A stretch of DNA of 64,000 nucleotides from Paulownia fortunei (lineage: Eukaryota; Streptophyta; Magnoliopsida; Lamiales; Paulowniaceae): NCBI GenBank assembly GCA_019321725.1, contig CM033116.1, forward strand, positions 7,954,841 to 8,018,840, given 5' to 3'. Both the position numbers and the translations under genes were made by a program. This document shows, in pieces, positions 49,001 through 61,202 of the stretch (within the stretch, counting starts at the first letter, position 1; the number at the start of each line of letters is the position of its first letter). The notes beneath the pieces are model-generated. The model was not told the origin of the DNA. It saw only the letters and a program-made list of their open reading frames with translations, and made no database searches.

Positions 49001-50029
49001 AGTTGATATATTTCCTTTAAATAAATCTAAAATGTTAGATAGTTAAGATATTTGTAGCACATGAAGTTGTTGCCTATTGATATTGATGTCATCTTTAAAT
49101 CTCTTTTCTTGACTTATGCATCCAAGAGCTAGTTAAGTCATCTTCAAGTACGCAACCAAGCACTAAGAAACACGCATATAATATTACCCCTTGTCAAGGC
49201 TCTCCTATCTTCCAGTTATTAGTAAGATAAATTAGTTGTATGCCTGTACCCCAATCCAGAAAAGATGAACTTGGTGTGCGTATATAAGTTTTTACAACTT
49301 AGATCAACCAAGTTTATATATGTACTGAATTGTGAAAAATATGAAATTGATTTGTATTTTGTAAATTTTAAATACAAAAATTGAGCATGCATTGAAATGT
49401 GATTTCGTGAATGTGGTGGTTTGTAAATGTGGGTATTGTGGAGGTGGTTTTAAAACTCATTTGTGAGACCTTACATTATTGACTATTCTGGAATAGGCAA
49501 TAGACAACTGATACTTATTGGGATTTGAGGGCTTGGTCAGTGACCCAGATCAGGGGGGTTAAGCCTGCACCAGTGATCCAGTGCATGGTGGTTAAACCTA
49601 CACTAGTGACCCAGTACATGAGAGTTAAGCCTGTACCAGGACCTAAGATAAGGGGGTTAAACTTGTCCTTGACCATGGTTGTCTTATATGTTTGGTTTTG
49701 CATGGTGGATTTTATGTGGTAATTGGTTGATTTTCTTAACTACGTGTTTCTTTTAACTTATTGTTTTATAATAGTGAATTGATGATTTTTCTCTTTTGGA
49801 GTTTAAGTGATAAATCAAATATTTTTCATTGATTAAAAATATATCACTATTTTTCTATCTTGTTTGATCCAACTAATTGAGTGCTAAGTCATTTACTGGG
49901 CCGTTATGCTCATAATTTTTCCTAACAATTTCTAAATATCGAGATTTCTGAAGTTTTTAGAACCTTTATTGCATCATATCCTTTTATTTCTTAGCTACAT
50001 CACTACCCTTTGGCCCCATTACAACCTTT
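49001..50029. other. Unassigned spacer between Copia and Athila remnants
   Basis: I see no coding content. It contains a four-copy minisatellite (separate entry). Whether it belongs to the Copia 3' end, the Athila 3' region or a third element cannot be settled. Confidence 0.4.
49535..49675. repeat. Minisatellite, about 33 bp x 4
   Basis: Four copies of a unit resembling GTTAAGCCTGCACCAGTGA followed by CCCAGTxCATGxG. Because the period is close to a multiple of three, open frames appear on both strands (49515-49703 minus, 49525-49722 plus). These are repeat artefacts. Confidence 0.75.
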
Positions 50030-52121
50030 GTTGAAAACCTTTTGATTTCGTGTGGTGCCTTCAGTGTGGTGGAGATTTGCACCAAAAGAAGAGCCTATGA
50101 TATTTAACTTGTCTGTTAGAGATTGGGTGATGGTTTTGTAAGGTTTTATGAGAATTAACTTATTTGAAGCATGCATAGTTTCTTACTGTTGACATTAACT
50201 ATCCATACACACATACTTGAGTATGCTTATTGTGGAAATATATTGACTTTTGAATGACTAAGAGTTAAACTTAACACTTGTTTGATTTTATTTTCATATT
50301 ACTTTGTTGCTTCATGAGAATAATATTTGGAAGATACTTATTATAGGTATTTGTGGGTATCACTGCTGGAAACCTTTATGAGACTATAACCCGTCCTCTA
50401 CGGGCCACCTAGGGGTTTAAAGGATTGTTGCATATGCTAAATACAATCGTGATTTTCTAAGAAAGTTGATTAGTTTAGATTTGTTTTAGGCTTGCTCAAG
50501 GACAAGCAAAGGTTAAGTGTGGGGGAATTTGATAAGTGCATATTTTGACATATTTTTGTATCAAATCTTTATAATTTTCTTGCTTTATTCTTGTTAATAT
50601 TATTTTTTTAATAATATTTTGTGTTAGGGAATCAATGAATATAAAAAGATCAAAAGAATCATATTTCCAAACTTGTGCAATTTTTGTATTTTGAGTATAA
50701 TTTCATGATCAAAAGCCCTATGGACCGGAAGCTTATTTTGTTTGAAAGCCAAGAGATAGAAGTACAGATTTTATGTTGAAAGCTCAGTCCAATTCATTCT
50801 TGATTATAGCATAAAATTCATCCAAATGGTTGCACAAAATGGATCACCAAAATTCGAATTTGGGTCATATCTCTTCAGCCCAAATTTATTTTGGGCTGAA
50901 ATTTGGATATGTTATACGCAAGAGGTAAATAAACAAGTTTGTTGAAGAAAATATGGTGAGAAAATATGTCACAATGGTAAAAACATAGGCTTAAAATAAC
51001 ATTTCAAATCTTTCTATACTCTGCTCTTGGACATGATTCGGTAATGTGACCATATCTCCTTCATCGGACCACCAAATTTGATAAATAATAAATAAAAATA
51101 TATCAGGACCGAAAGATCTACAGTTTTTATTCTCATTATCAAAATCTGGCTGTATCTGACCGAAAAATGCAATTCAATTCGGTAAGTGAGGACTTGGTGT
51201 AACAACTTACCAACTCTTGGCAACTATCATACCACTTGATTAACCCCTCTATTATTTGTTTAGACTCTATCTTACTTCACGTACTATAAATAGGCCATGT
51301 GTTAAGCTTGTAAAAGGAGGGGGTAAAGGGTTTCTTTAGGCTAACTTTTCTAGTATGTATGTTTTCTAGTAATGTAAATTTTCTTGTAGTAATAGAAATG
51401 TATTCTCTAGTTTCTTTTCTAATTTACTCTTTCCTACTTTTATTATGTCTTTTTAAATTTTACTTTGTTGAGAAAAAATGGTAAACCTCTTGATGGATGA
51501 GGAGAAATGGTTATAAGGGTAGAAAATGTTTAAGTATATTGTATTATTATTTTGAGTTTTGATCTAAACCCTGCTTGTCTTGTGGTGATTGTTGATTTAT
51601 GTATCTCCAATGGCACAATAAATACTTGGGTTCATTTAGCTTATTATACGGTTTTACCCCACTGACTGCTAATGTGAAACTTTAATTTGTTGTTAACAAA
51701 TGTGTGCATAAATGCTTGATCCCATAAATAAGTGTTGGTGTTAAGAGATAATTTGCAATAGTAAGACAATATCATGATTACTTTATTGCATGAGCTATTT
51801 TATAATATCTTCCCATTGAAACCTTTATTATATATGGATTCCAATTGTGGCAATTAATAGAGGTAAAAAGAATAAATAATCATTTTTCTATCCAAAACTC
51901 AAGAGTGGATCCCTAATCCTCAGTACTTTTATTACTTTGATTTTTCTTTAGTTACAACATACATTAATTGTTCATATATTTTAATTCACATAAATCCCAT
52001 TTTTTTATAAATATAAACTTGAATTCTTTAAACAACTTCCCTGTAGATCGACCTCGAACTTATGAGAAATTTATTACTTAATACAACCTGCAGTTTGATT
52101 TGCAACTTTAAAGTTGTAGCG
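50030..52121 (+). mobile_element. Second Athila element, 3' end with LTR
   Basis: Plus-strand sequence 50030-50529 matches the 3' internal region of the first Athila (26400-26850) in opposite orientation (for example CATTAACTATCCA then CACTTGAGTATGCTTATT-like). A polypurine tract GTGGGGGAATT (50519-50529) and an LTR (50530-52121) follow. No pol or gag remains on the left. The right end joins array-unit spacer without a visible target duplication. Confidence 0.8.
50530..52121 (+). repeat. 3' LTR of the second Athila element
   Basis: The start TGATAAGTGCATATTTTGAC and the end GCAACTTTAAAGTTGTAGC correspond to the LTRs at 25045 and 34839. At about 1.59 kb this is probably the full family length. 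Its outermost CA is altered or lost. Confidence 0.85.
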
Positions 52122-53635
52122 CTGAGAACAAGTAAACACATTTGAAATGAATAAAAGCATAGTGCTATACAAAAATAAAACCACAGTGACAAAAAATCAT
52201 CTTTCGTTCTAACATTATTGTATTAAAATTCCCAGTAATCAAAGGCTTTTGAGACATAATTAAATTAAAGAGAATAAAACAACAACAAATTAAATTATTT
52301 TTTTTATTTTTTCTTTGCCACATCTCTTCTATTACACTCCACAGTTTTTAGAAATTTTTAATCCAGTTTGACCCGATAGAGTGTTTGAGATAAGAACTGA
52401 AAAATTATATGTTTCGTGTACTTTAAAACTATTGCCATAAAACTAGTTAAGAGTTTGCAGTGTCACATCATAAATTTAGTTGGGAGGATAGCTTTGGAGA
52501 GAAAAATTTCATTGTAGGAAATAGCTATATCCCAAAATGCTAATGTAGTGATAAAATTGGGAGGGAAGGAGTCTTATTTTATCTAATTTTGGATGTAGTT
52601 TAGGCTAATATGGCATGCTTATGGGTTCAGCAATCTCTTTGAAAACCAGAAAATTATATTTCCCTTTGATCCCACGTTAAAACACATAAATTTTTACTGT
52701 ATTTTGAGATAGCTCCATCAAATTTCAATTTTAATTACTTCAAAGTCATGTAAGTCCAACTATTACCAATGCTAGCCGACGATCTAGTTCAGTATACTTT
52801 TACCCTAGAAAACACCCACATATATGCATAAGTATCACAAAGCAGAGAAATTCCCCTTTTGAGCATACATCGCACGTACAAGTCTTGTTAAAACAATAAT
52901 GTCCTATCTCAATAATTCTAGACTTGAAAAAAATTTAAGATCAAAATTATAAAGGCATATTTCATGATGGCCATCATGTGCACGGTGACCTGGGGACTTC
53001 ATAAAAAATTAATTAACTTCAAATAACAATAAACAAATGCTTACTTTATACATACAGATAGAAAAAGAATGTGTTTACATGAGTATCAAAATGCAACAAA
53101 TTTAATTGGATCACCTAGCGTAATTCTAAAATGATGAACAATATATCAATCATTTATCTAATCTAGCTTGCATAGAAAATTAAATGGTTTTTGGGGTCTT
53201 AAAGTTATTACTTTAGAAGATAACTGCCAAATTTAAAAGTCAATCTTACTTACGAACCAAGTTCTTAGTTACATACAAATTTCATACTTTCTTCAGATTG
53301 TGGTGAACAGATTTTGTTGCATGAAAAATAAAATTTCAAAGGAGTTTTTTTGAGGTAAGTTAGTTTTATGGTTTCATTTGGAGTATAAAAATTATTACCT
53401 TATGTTTCAAAAACCCAAACTATTAGATTTTCTCTGTTTCTTCTCTTTTTGCTCTATTTTCTTTGACCGAATCATGAATGTTATCATCATGTGGACTAAG
53501 TTAAATCCAACTAAAAGTGACACTGATTTTTATTAGTTGGAAACGTACTAAAATAGCTTAAGTGCTTCAGAATTTTAACATTAATTATGTGTTGAATGAT
53601 TGTTTTCTTGATTTCGAATCATGTTGTGTAACACC
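52122..53635 (+). repeat. Array unit 5, first fragment
   Basis: Post-gene spacer resumes here at the point equivalent to about 44090 in unit 4. It has CAGTTTGACCCGATAGAGTG (52368) and GATGGCCATCATG (52967). It ends at the Tekay-like LTR after CGAATCATGTTG. The gene of the preceding unit, which should lie just to the left, is absent. Confidence 0.8.
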
Positions 53636-56595
53636 CCCACCACTAAATATAGATATTGATACAACAATAATTTTGAAAAGGTAGCACATGTATGTGCATA
53701 TGTATATATATTATTTTTTGTCAAGTGTAGCACTTTGAGAAACAATAAAATGTTTTCTCACATGTAACCTTATATATAAAAAAAATCACCGTTTATATAA
53801 AAACACAACACCCATCACAGTCACGCTATACTTAAAATTATTTACTATAAAACTTCAAGAGTTATATAGGACACGATATCCCAAAGTTATAATACGATAG
53901 ACTCAAAATCAAAATAATAGTCTATACTTTCGGAAGAAGTAAGGACGTTTTGTAACCTTTTATATATAGACAACAATTTACACAATAATAATTATTGTAA
54001 ACATTAGAATATGCCTACAACATAACCTAGCAGGTCGTCATCCATGTACACTGATCCTCAGAACCTATAAGAACTCCAACGACTTCCCCAGTAAGTTCAT
54101 GGTATCAAATATCACCAGAGTCACCTGCAATGCATAAACTATATGAGCTAATGCTCAATATGTAAAGATTATGCATGTCAAAAAATAATCCACAATATCA
54201 AGTCATGTATCTCAAAATGCTATGCCCACAATATAATTCCATGCATCAAAATATTTCTTTCAAAATCATTTTTTTCTTGGGCCCCTAACCAACGCTACTA
54301 TCTCATGCACCAGAAAAGAGCTCTGCACACCGCCACAATTCAATGGCCAATAACGATATAAGCATGCAAATCCATGCATACTCATAGGCATGCAAATCCA
54401 TGCACGCGAACTTGCAAATCTATGCATGCTTCGGTGCATTAGTAGTGGTCAGCAAAAATTTTCCTTTCTCAGAATCATGCCGTGCAATACAAGATTTATC
54501 ACAATACTCGTATATGATGTATGCACATGTCAATGCCCATGTATGTATGCTTAATAGATATGAATGACAATAATGCGTGCCCTCTGCTATACACATATGA
54601 TCTATGATATTACATATAAATCACACATTTACTATATTTATACATTGTAGTTGCAAATGAATATTTACTTACCTTTGATCGGTTGTGTGTTACTTCTAGC
54701 TTTTTTAAGTATTACTTCCCAACCCTAGATGTGAAATAATCTGCAAAAATACAAGATATCAATCACCATCCTCAATTAACAAGTTCATTATACTTAATTT
54801 AGTATGAAGATCATGAATCTCTATTTAATTAAACAACCTTACCACTTAAAAACTATAACCGAATACAACCTTCTACATACCTTTGTTCCACATCTTAAAT
54901 GTATATTAAACTCATTTAATTGATGTATTATAAATCTTATAACATCCCCCTAAATCTTAGGGATCAAATTCACCACATCTATGTTGGAACATGTTAATGA
55001 ACCAAATGGGACAGATTGACAATTTCACGTTTTTTTGCTGTCACATTAATTTCCATGATGATTTTGATACTTATAGACATATTCATTCACTCCCTAATTT
55101 TTATCACACTTAGATAACATAAAAAAGCAATGTAACCATGTCATAGAATGGCTCAAACGCAAGGATATACCTTCTCAAGTTCAGCTCCCTTCACAGCATA
55201 CTGAAACAGATTTTTCCTACCGTGATAGTTTTGCGCACTTCATGACATTAATGGTTTTGGCAACCTTACATATATCCAATCACTCCCAAATTTTTACCAC
55301 ACTTATATAACATATACACAGAGATAACAACCTTATATTCTTGCTAAAACTAATGGATTTAATACTGCAAAACTAGTCCCCTTCATACAAGACAAAATCT
55401 GAAATTCGATGGTGATAGTTTTGAGCTTCTCTTCAATATCATTCCCTATTTTTATTTCTAAGCAATGAGAATTTTTTATAACCAATGAACATTTATATGA
55501 TGATAAATATAGTTTTATTCAACATACCATACACTTTGAAGCCTAAAACACAAGAACACAAGAACACAACAAAGTGACAGTTTCTACCACAAGTATTTCC
55601 TATTAAGTGTTTGTCATCAAAAACCCTTTTTTTGTGCACCAAAGTCTAACTACAAACTTTATAACACTTTTATAAGAGATATTGAAAGTTTAATACAGAA
55701 TAAACCCATTCATAATAATCTGAAAACCAAAGGCAAATCCATAGGTAAGTTTTACCTATGCAAATTTTGAGGTTAAACTTGGTGGTAATCACTTCTCCTT
55801 TGCTTTTCTTGCTTGGAATCAATTTGGAGCACTTAGAGACCTTAAAGTGTGTGTTTTGAAGCTGAAAATGGCTAAAATGAGGGTCTGGTTGTGGCTTAAG
55901 GGTGAAGAAAAGCTTGAGGTGGCACTTGAGGTGCTTGCTTAAGCTTGGTAGCAAGCATGAGGTGACAAGTTGTGGTATAAATCTGACCTTTCACCCATAT
56001 TTCAAGTCTAGATCAGATGTATCTTACTATACATTAATTTCATTGTATTCTATTTTAATTATCACAAGATCCCATAAATAATTCATAAGCTAATTTCCTA
56101 GCCGTTCATTTAATTTCTTACCCGATTGTCACCCGATTCTTGAATAATTGCCTACACTAAAAATTATATAATCTTATATATAAATGAATATTGTAATATC
56201 ACCTTTCAATCATATTATCATATGTCCAATATCCCAAATATGTAATTTACCCATTTATACTTTTGAAATACCTAGATGAAATCGAATCAAACTGTATAAG
56301 CTTACTAGTAACACTTTTAACACTTCCAAAATTATAATCTATATATCCCATCTATATCCAATATTAATCAACCTCATTTTATTCTTATTTCAATATGAAA
56401 TCAACTACTTATATTAGGAAATTCAATAACTAATACCGTGCAAGAGCTTCATAATTAAGTTTAATATTCAAGAATGTCGTATAAAATGAAATAAATTATG
56501 TAATGTCAATAAAAATGCAATCAACATATAAAGTTAGAACGCAATGCATAAATCATATTAACCAAGTGAGTAGTATGAGGCTTGGTTATTACATA
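53636..56595 (-). repeat. 3' LTR of the Tekay/Del-like element
   Basis: This 2.96 kb segment has TGTAACACCCCC at the left and GGTTATTACA at the right (plus strand), so the ends form TGTAA...TTACA inverted termini. That is typical of the long Del/Tekay LTRs. It lies directly after the C-terminal pol remnant. Open frame 55670-55954 on the minus strand is unrecognised and probably incidental. Confidence 0.6.
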
Positions 56596-56599
56596 GCTT

Positions 56600-57500
56600 A
56601 TTCTGTTGATTGACTTCTCCTTAGTACTTTAACTAATGAGATATCTTATTTTGAAGTTGCTTTACAACCCTTACTAAAATCTCTATAGGTCTTCTTCATA
56701 TCTCCGACCTCAATTTAGTTCTATTGGTTCCTTCTTTAGTAGATGAAATATATTCATGATATACTTCCTTAAAATGAACACATGAAACACATTGTGAACT
56801 CAAGACATTGATGCAAAGAGGTCGAGTTTACAGATAATATCCCTAATTATCTTAGTAAAGCAAAATAAATCAATATATCTAGGATCAAGTTTGTATGTAA
56901 CATCCCCTCCAAATAAAAAAAAATTCTGCCCAAGCCACATAATCTATTTCATTCGAGACACCTTAAAAAATTTGATCTCCAATCATAAATTGCAATGATA
57001 TTCCTCTTTAATCTGCATAACTCTATGGTCGTCTTTAACTAGTTTCCATATATTGGCAATTTGTTCTACCACTCCTATCATTTCCCAAACCATATTCAGC
57101 CTAAAAGAACACTAAATTCATTTCAATAAAACGATGAGCTATATTTTCTATCATGCAATGCCTTATAGAGAACTATACCAAGTAGCCTTATCATTGTTGT
57201 TATAAGAAATTCCACCCAAGGAAAAAATTTCTCAATTGACATTAACAATCTAATGCACAAGGTCTAAGCATATCTTGCAAAGTCTAATTTGATTGTTCTG
57301 ATTGCCCATTGATGCATGGACGATCACAATACTAAAATATAATTTTGTTCCCAATACCTGACGTAAGGTCTTCTAGGAAGTGGACAAAGAACTTAAATAT
57401 ACATCAAAACTAATAGATACTAATAAATCATAAAGTCTAACCACTTCCTATACAATTATCTTTCTATAGATTTTCAAGGAATACCTAGGGTAAATTGAGA
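56600..57500 (-). pseudogene. Chromovirus integrase C-terminus remnant
   Basis: The minus strand gives VHNVFHVFILRKYI (about 56800), matching the VHNVFHVSMLRKYV motif of Tekay-type integrases. It is preceded by KLDPRYIDLF and followed by EPIEL, RYEEDL and, near the end, DISLVKVLRRSQSTE, corresponding to the VKVLWRNHxxEEATWE region. Stops are frequent. Confidence 0.65.
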
Positions 57501-57647
57501 AAGAATGAGCATATTCAATTAACCTATGAACAATATCTTTCCCTTTGATCAATGATAAAACACATAATTTTTTACTGTATTTTGAGATGGCTCCATGAAA
57601 GTTCAATATTGATTACTTCAAAGTCATGTAAGTCCAACTATTACCAA

Positions 57648-57795
57648 AGCTAGCCAACAAGGTAGTTTAGTATACTCTTACCCTAGAAAGCACCTACATA
57701 TATGCATAAGTATCGCAAAGCAGCTAGCCAACAAGGTAGTTTAGTATACTCTTACCCTAGAAAGCACCTACATATATGCATAAGTATCGCAAAGC
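57648..57795. repeat. Exact 74-bp tandem duplication
   Basis: 57648-57721 and 57722-57795 appear identical (starting AGCTAGCCAACAAGG). Other units have this segment once. Identity suggests a recent event. Confidence 0.9.
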
Positions 57796-60700
57796 TGAGA
57801 AATTCCCCTTTTGAGCATGTGTCACACGTGCTAGTCTTGTTAAAACAATGATGTTCAGTCTCAATAATCCTCAACTTGAACAAATTTAAGATCAAAATCA
57901 TAAAGACATATTTCAGGATGGCCATCATGTGCATGAAGACCTGGGGACTTCTTCAAAATTCAATTAACTTCAAATAACAATAAAAAAAAGCTCACTTTAT
58001 ACATGCGTATAGAAAAGAAAGTTACATGGCTATAAAAATGAAACTAATTTAATTGGATCACCTAGCGCATTTTTAAAATGGTGAACAGTATATGAAACAT
58101 TTATGTAATCTAGCTTGCATAGAAAATTAAATGGTTTGTGGGGTCTTAAAATTATTACTTTAGATGATAACAGTAAAATTTGAAAGTCAATCTTGCTTAC
58201 GAACTAAGTTTTATTTAACATACAAATTTCATATTTTCTTTAGATTGTGGTGAACAGATTTTGTAGCATGAAAAATAAAGTTTAAAAGGAGTTTTTTTGA
58301 GGTAAGTCAGTTAAAACCAACTAAAAGTGACACCAATTTTTTATTAGATGGAAAAGTACTAAAAGAGCTTAAATGTCTTAGAATTTTGACATTAATAAGA
58401 AAGAGCTTAATTATGTGTTGAATGATTGTTTTCCTACTTTCGAATCATGTTGCCCCTATTTATTTGCCTAAAAATCAGTTTCAGTAAAATTCTTTGGTTA
58501 GGGTAAATGTTGAAAACAATGAAGCGATAATAAATTTTGCAAGAGATTGTTATGGTAAATATAATTTTGAATAAACAAACAATTTCACCATCAATTGATA
58601 GGTGGTAACAAACTTTCCCCATTTTAAGCAATTTTCTAATAGAACAACTCACGTTAATTATATGTAGATGACAACCAATCTCTTATTTTTTATTTACAAC
58701 ACATTGATTTAATTTAAAATGCAATAGTAAAATGTAATTTTAAAATTTAAATCATTGATACCATGAATCTAATTTTGTTTAGAAATTGTCTATGCAAATC
58801 ATGAGAACTTATATTGCAATTTTTTTTTGATATTTTGTTCTTTCCCATTGATCTTAAACTTTAAATCTATTCAAACTTGCCTATTTGTATATCTCTGATT
58901 TAAAAAGGATAATGTAAGATTTCTTCTTTTGATTTATTATTTTTAAATCTAAATACTTTTGACTTTTTTGGTGGTCTATATTTGGCTTTCAACGCTTAGT
59001 AGGAGTTTTTATAGGTATCCAAAAATTACATCTGATTTTTGGTTAAGTTAGGAAGTGATCACGACTAGTGCTAGATATACAATGCCTTAATAGTTGAGAT
59101 ACAAGGCGTTATAGTTTTATTTTTTCTCAAAGTGACATCTCAATTTTTGGTTAAGTGGGAACTTCTCACGATCAATGCCATTTATACAATCCCATAACAG
59201 TAGAGATATAAGGCCATAAACTTTTATCTTTTCTCAAAATAACTCAACTTACAGTAGTTCCTAAGTATTGCCTTGAAGTTATTCAATGTGACTTGATGAT
59301 AATGTCATGAACATCATCTGTAGCCTTCAATCTAACAATATAGGTGCATGATGATTCATTAAAATAACTAATTAGTTATACTAGACTGTGGTCGAGCAAT
59401 ATATTTTTAAGTAAGCCCCTATGTTCATTCGTTAACTTAGTAATGACTTAGTTGTATTGTAATGAAGATTGCATAGTTGTACTATGAGGAAGTTAGATTC
59501 TTGAAAATTGATTATATGTGCATTTCCTCTATAGCGTATAGATAAAGTGTACGGATGCAAAAACACTAATCATTAAATAAACTCAATTTGTATGTTCAAG
59601 ACAATAATATAGCTATACAACAGACAAACTATTTCTCAAATATATATGTTGAAAATTGTTAAAATGTGGTGCTTGGGCTACTACGAAAGTGTAATGATTT
59701 GAATATTTCTATTTATAACAATTTTAGTTTCTTGCTACAACAACAAGCCCCCAAAGTGTTTGTCGAGTTGTGTATAATTGAAAAATTGTTTATTCGAACT
59801 AAGAATGTTCAATAGCTTAGCACAATTGATGTGATAGTTTCAATAGCTGATTTTATCAAGGTGTATCAAATAACTTTGATGATAAATCTATCTTTTACTG
59901 GATCTTTGACAAGCTATATATCATGGATGGCTAAATCATATGCTATGAAGTTAGATTCGTGGAAATTAAAAGCCTGTGTCCTCTCTCTCAAATTGAGCTA
60001 TACAACTACTCTATTGGTAAATTAAGTTGGTACACCTTGATTCATTTTACTTTCCAAGCATGGTAGAATAGTAGCAAGATACACTACACCTTTAAAATGA
60101 CTTCTCTCGAATTAGTGGGAGAGTGTGAGTGACTCCCACAAACAACAAATTATAGCACATAGGTGAATCCCTCAATTAAAGCATGGCCAAACCTCATATA
60201 ATTTATGAGCCTCACAAAAGCTTTTACTTTTTCTAACATTAACCTTAATGAAGTTTACAATGTTCTACGTAACGAATAAACTATCATTGCATCCACGGAG
60301 TTCAAGGCATGTTGACTTTATTTTGAATTCGATATATATGATCATTTTGAAAAAAATATATTAAAATGTATTTTTATTTTAGATAATGTTTTTCCTAATG
60401 ATATGTCTTGCATGTAACTCCCCTGTGGTTGTGGCATCGTTAAGTGGATAACAATTATAGGAACTCAATGGCTAGAATTTTAAAAACAACATATATATTT
60501 TGATGTTGTTACATTGAAACACAATAGTCACATACGTTTAAGGAAACAAGTAACCTCACAATTGAAGAGGTTCAACATGTCAGCCGAGTGACACTTGATT
60601 AAACAATTAAGCTATGACCAATGTCTGATTATCTGAGTTACTCTATCTATACAGCCTTGGATTTTGACATAGCAACAAGCATTCAACTCAAGGTAACAAG

Positions 60701-61124
60701 TTAGTTAAGCTGTACAGATGAATGTGGGAAATGATTAATCGATGGGGTATGGAAATAATACAACTTGTAGCAACGACTCAAGGTACTGAGTGTGTCACAT
60801 AAAGTTGCAACATGGTGTTTGGGCTACTGTGAGTGCTAAAATGATTAGAATTGTCACTGAAAATTTATGTTCTTTTGGCACCACCGCAAGTGCTTAATCC
60901 AACAATATAGATGTTATACTAAGTTTTAGCAGTGCATCCATCCTTGTTCTTTACCCTCAATAGGCAATATATTTTTTATAGATTGTGTTGTTATTAATTA
61001 ACATAGTCATGGTCTAATTACATTGTACCTAACTTAATTAAATATGTAATTATTTTATTCTAATGTAAGTTAGATACTTATGGAGATTCTACTCATGTGC
61101 CTTTACTATCCAATTTTCAATTCC

Positions 61125-61132
61125 TATTTAAA
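61125..61132 (+). promoter_or_regulatory. TATA-like box of copy 4
   Basis: TATTTAAA lies 78 bp before the ATG at 61203, in a block shared with copy 3. The shared TTTCTTGTATTATAACAAA segment lies between box and start, so this is a plausible core promoter with a short leader. Confidence 0.5.
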
Positions 61133-61202
61133 CGCGCTCTTGGCAACTTTCCCATAGCACATTTCTTGTATTATAACAAAAGTATGGTATACATCAAATA
61201 TA

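Larger units (their letters stand above)
53636..57534 (-). mobile_element. Tekay/Del-like Gypsy chromovirus, 3' end
   Basis: On the minus strand, the last part of pol (about 57500-56600) is followed by a long LTR (56595-53636). The 5' LTR, gag and most of pol are absent. After 57534 the array unit resumes, but about 1 kb before the point where it was interrupted, so the segment sits in a rearranged junction and is not a simple insertion. Confidence 0.65.
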
